A stretch of 15,102 bases of DNA, taken from the NCBI GenBank assembly GCA_002477565.1, contig DLQL01000068.1, forward strand, positions 1 through 15,102, written 5' to 3'. Below, in pieces: positions 14,777 through 15,102 of the stretch; within the stretch, counting starts at the first letter, position 1; each line of letters starts with the position of its first letter. The DNA comes from Flavobacteriaceae bacterium UBA7433 (GTDB lineage: Bacteria; Bacteroidota; Bacteroidia; Flavobacteriales; Flavobacteriaceae). The position numbers were made by a program, and so were the translations under genes. The notes under the pieces are model-generated. The model saw only the letters and a list, made by a program, of their open reading frames with translations. It was not told where the DNA came from and did not search any database.

Positions 14777-15102
14777 ATGGGACTTACAAAAACGATAGCC
14801 ATTTCAGGAAAACCTGGTCTTTTCAGTATCATCAACCAATCCAAAGGGGGCTTTTTGGTGCAATCCTTGGTAGATCAAAAGAAATTTCCAGTGACTCAAG
14901 CACAAAACATCAGTGTCTTAAACGACATTGCCATTTACACCTATGACGAAGAAAAACCACTGAGAGAGGTTTTCTTGACAATGCATGCGAAAGAAGAAGG
15001 CAAAGCTGCCCTTAGTCACAAAGAGAACAACAACAAGTTAGTTGCCTATTTCTCTGAGATACTTCCTGATTTTGATCAAGAAAGAGTGTATCCTTCAAAC
15101 AT
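14777..15102 (+). CDS. DUF5606 family protein (5' part, cut by window edge)
   Basis: The function is unknown. I translated 108 complete codons from ATG 14777 to the window end; no stop is reached. The opening LTKTIAISGKPGLFSIINQS matches the DUF5606 pattern, as do the stretch FLVQSLVDQKKFPVTQ, the middle AIYTYDEEKPLREVFLTMH and LVAYFSEILPDFDQERVYPS. The protein has no signal peptide or membrane helix and looks cytoplasmic. It begins 66 bases after def and is probably on the def transcript, since no promoter box is visible in that gap. Its ATG directly follows an in-frame TAA. Confidence 0.85.
   Translation, partial: MGLTKTIAISGKPGLFSIINQSKGGFLVQSLVDQKKFPVTQAQNISVLNDIAIYTYDEEKPLREVFLTMHAKEEGKAALSHKENNNKLVAYFSEILPDFDQERVYPSN

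Noticed and set aside
1..15102. CRISPR arrays, toxin-antitoxin or phage-defence genes, insertion sequences, tRNAs
   Set aside because: I looked for tandem spacers, transposase motifs, inverted-repeat ends and tRNA-like folds and saw none; all sizeable frames on the coding strand are assigned to known families.

Overview
The window looks like chromosome from a member of the Bacteroidota, most likely the family Flavobacteriaceae. The evidence is a gliding-motility gldC gene, the DUF4199, DUF5606 and phospho-sugar mutase genes typical of that group, promoter boxes of the TAnnTTTG type, and starts without clear Shine-Dalgarno sequences. Species cannot be named from the sequence alone. Coding density is high. 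No intergenic gap exceeds about 215 bases, and no rRNA, tRNA, CRISPR array, insertion sequence or convincing intrinsic terminator was seen.

Left part (1-2663): the 5' part of sppA (minus strand, cut by the window edge) is divergent from folK. folK converges on gldC (minus). gldC is divergent from a four-helix membrane protein (DUF4199). Centre-left (2145-8233): a rightward series of envelope and sugar genes follows. It holds DUF4199, a GtrB/DPM1-like membrane glycosyltransferase that appears to start at TTG, an alpha-D-phosphohexomutase, an MsbA-like ABC exporter and a GT90 (CAP10-like) glycosyltransferase. Centre (8230-10224, minus strand): tsaC then cca, two tRNA-maturation genes 3 bases apart. 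Right-centre (10439-13610): an AT-rich block with a polysaccharide pyruvyl transferase, a convergent GT4 glycosyltransferase and a GT2 glycosyltransferase. Right end (13623-15102): ruvX, def and the 5' part of a DUF5606 gene, all housekeeping genes in one direction.

Taken together, this is a housekeeping backbone (folate, tRNA maturation, recombination/rRNA processing, N-terminal formyl removal, membrane protein quality control) with surface-glycan genes set into it. The mutase can supply hexose-1-phosphate for nucleotide sugars. The glycosyltransferases and pyruvyl transferase would build or decorate a glycan, and the MsbA-like pump could move a lipid-linked product across the inner membrane. 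The four most glycan-specific genes (GT90, pyruvyl transferase, GT4, GT2) are clearly more AT-rich than their neighbours by hand counts of sample lines. They abut or overlap adjacent genes by a few bases, which suggests exchangeable modules at fixed chromosomal positions. No clearly novel system is evident; the best leads are the DUF4199-glycosyltransferase pair, the mosaic glycan modules, and an evenly spaced palindrome triplet between gldC and the DUF4199 gene.
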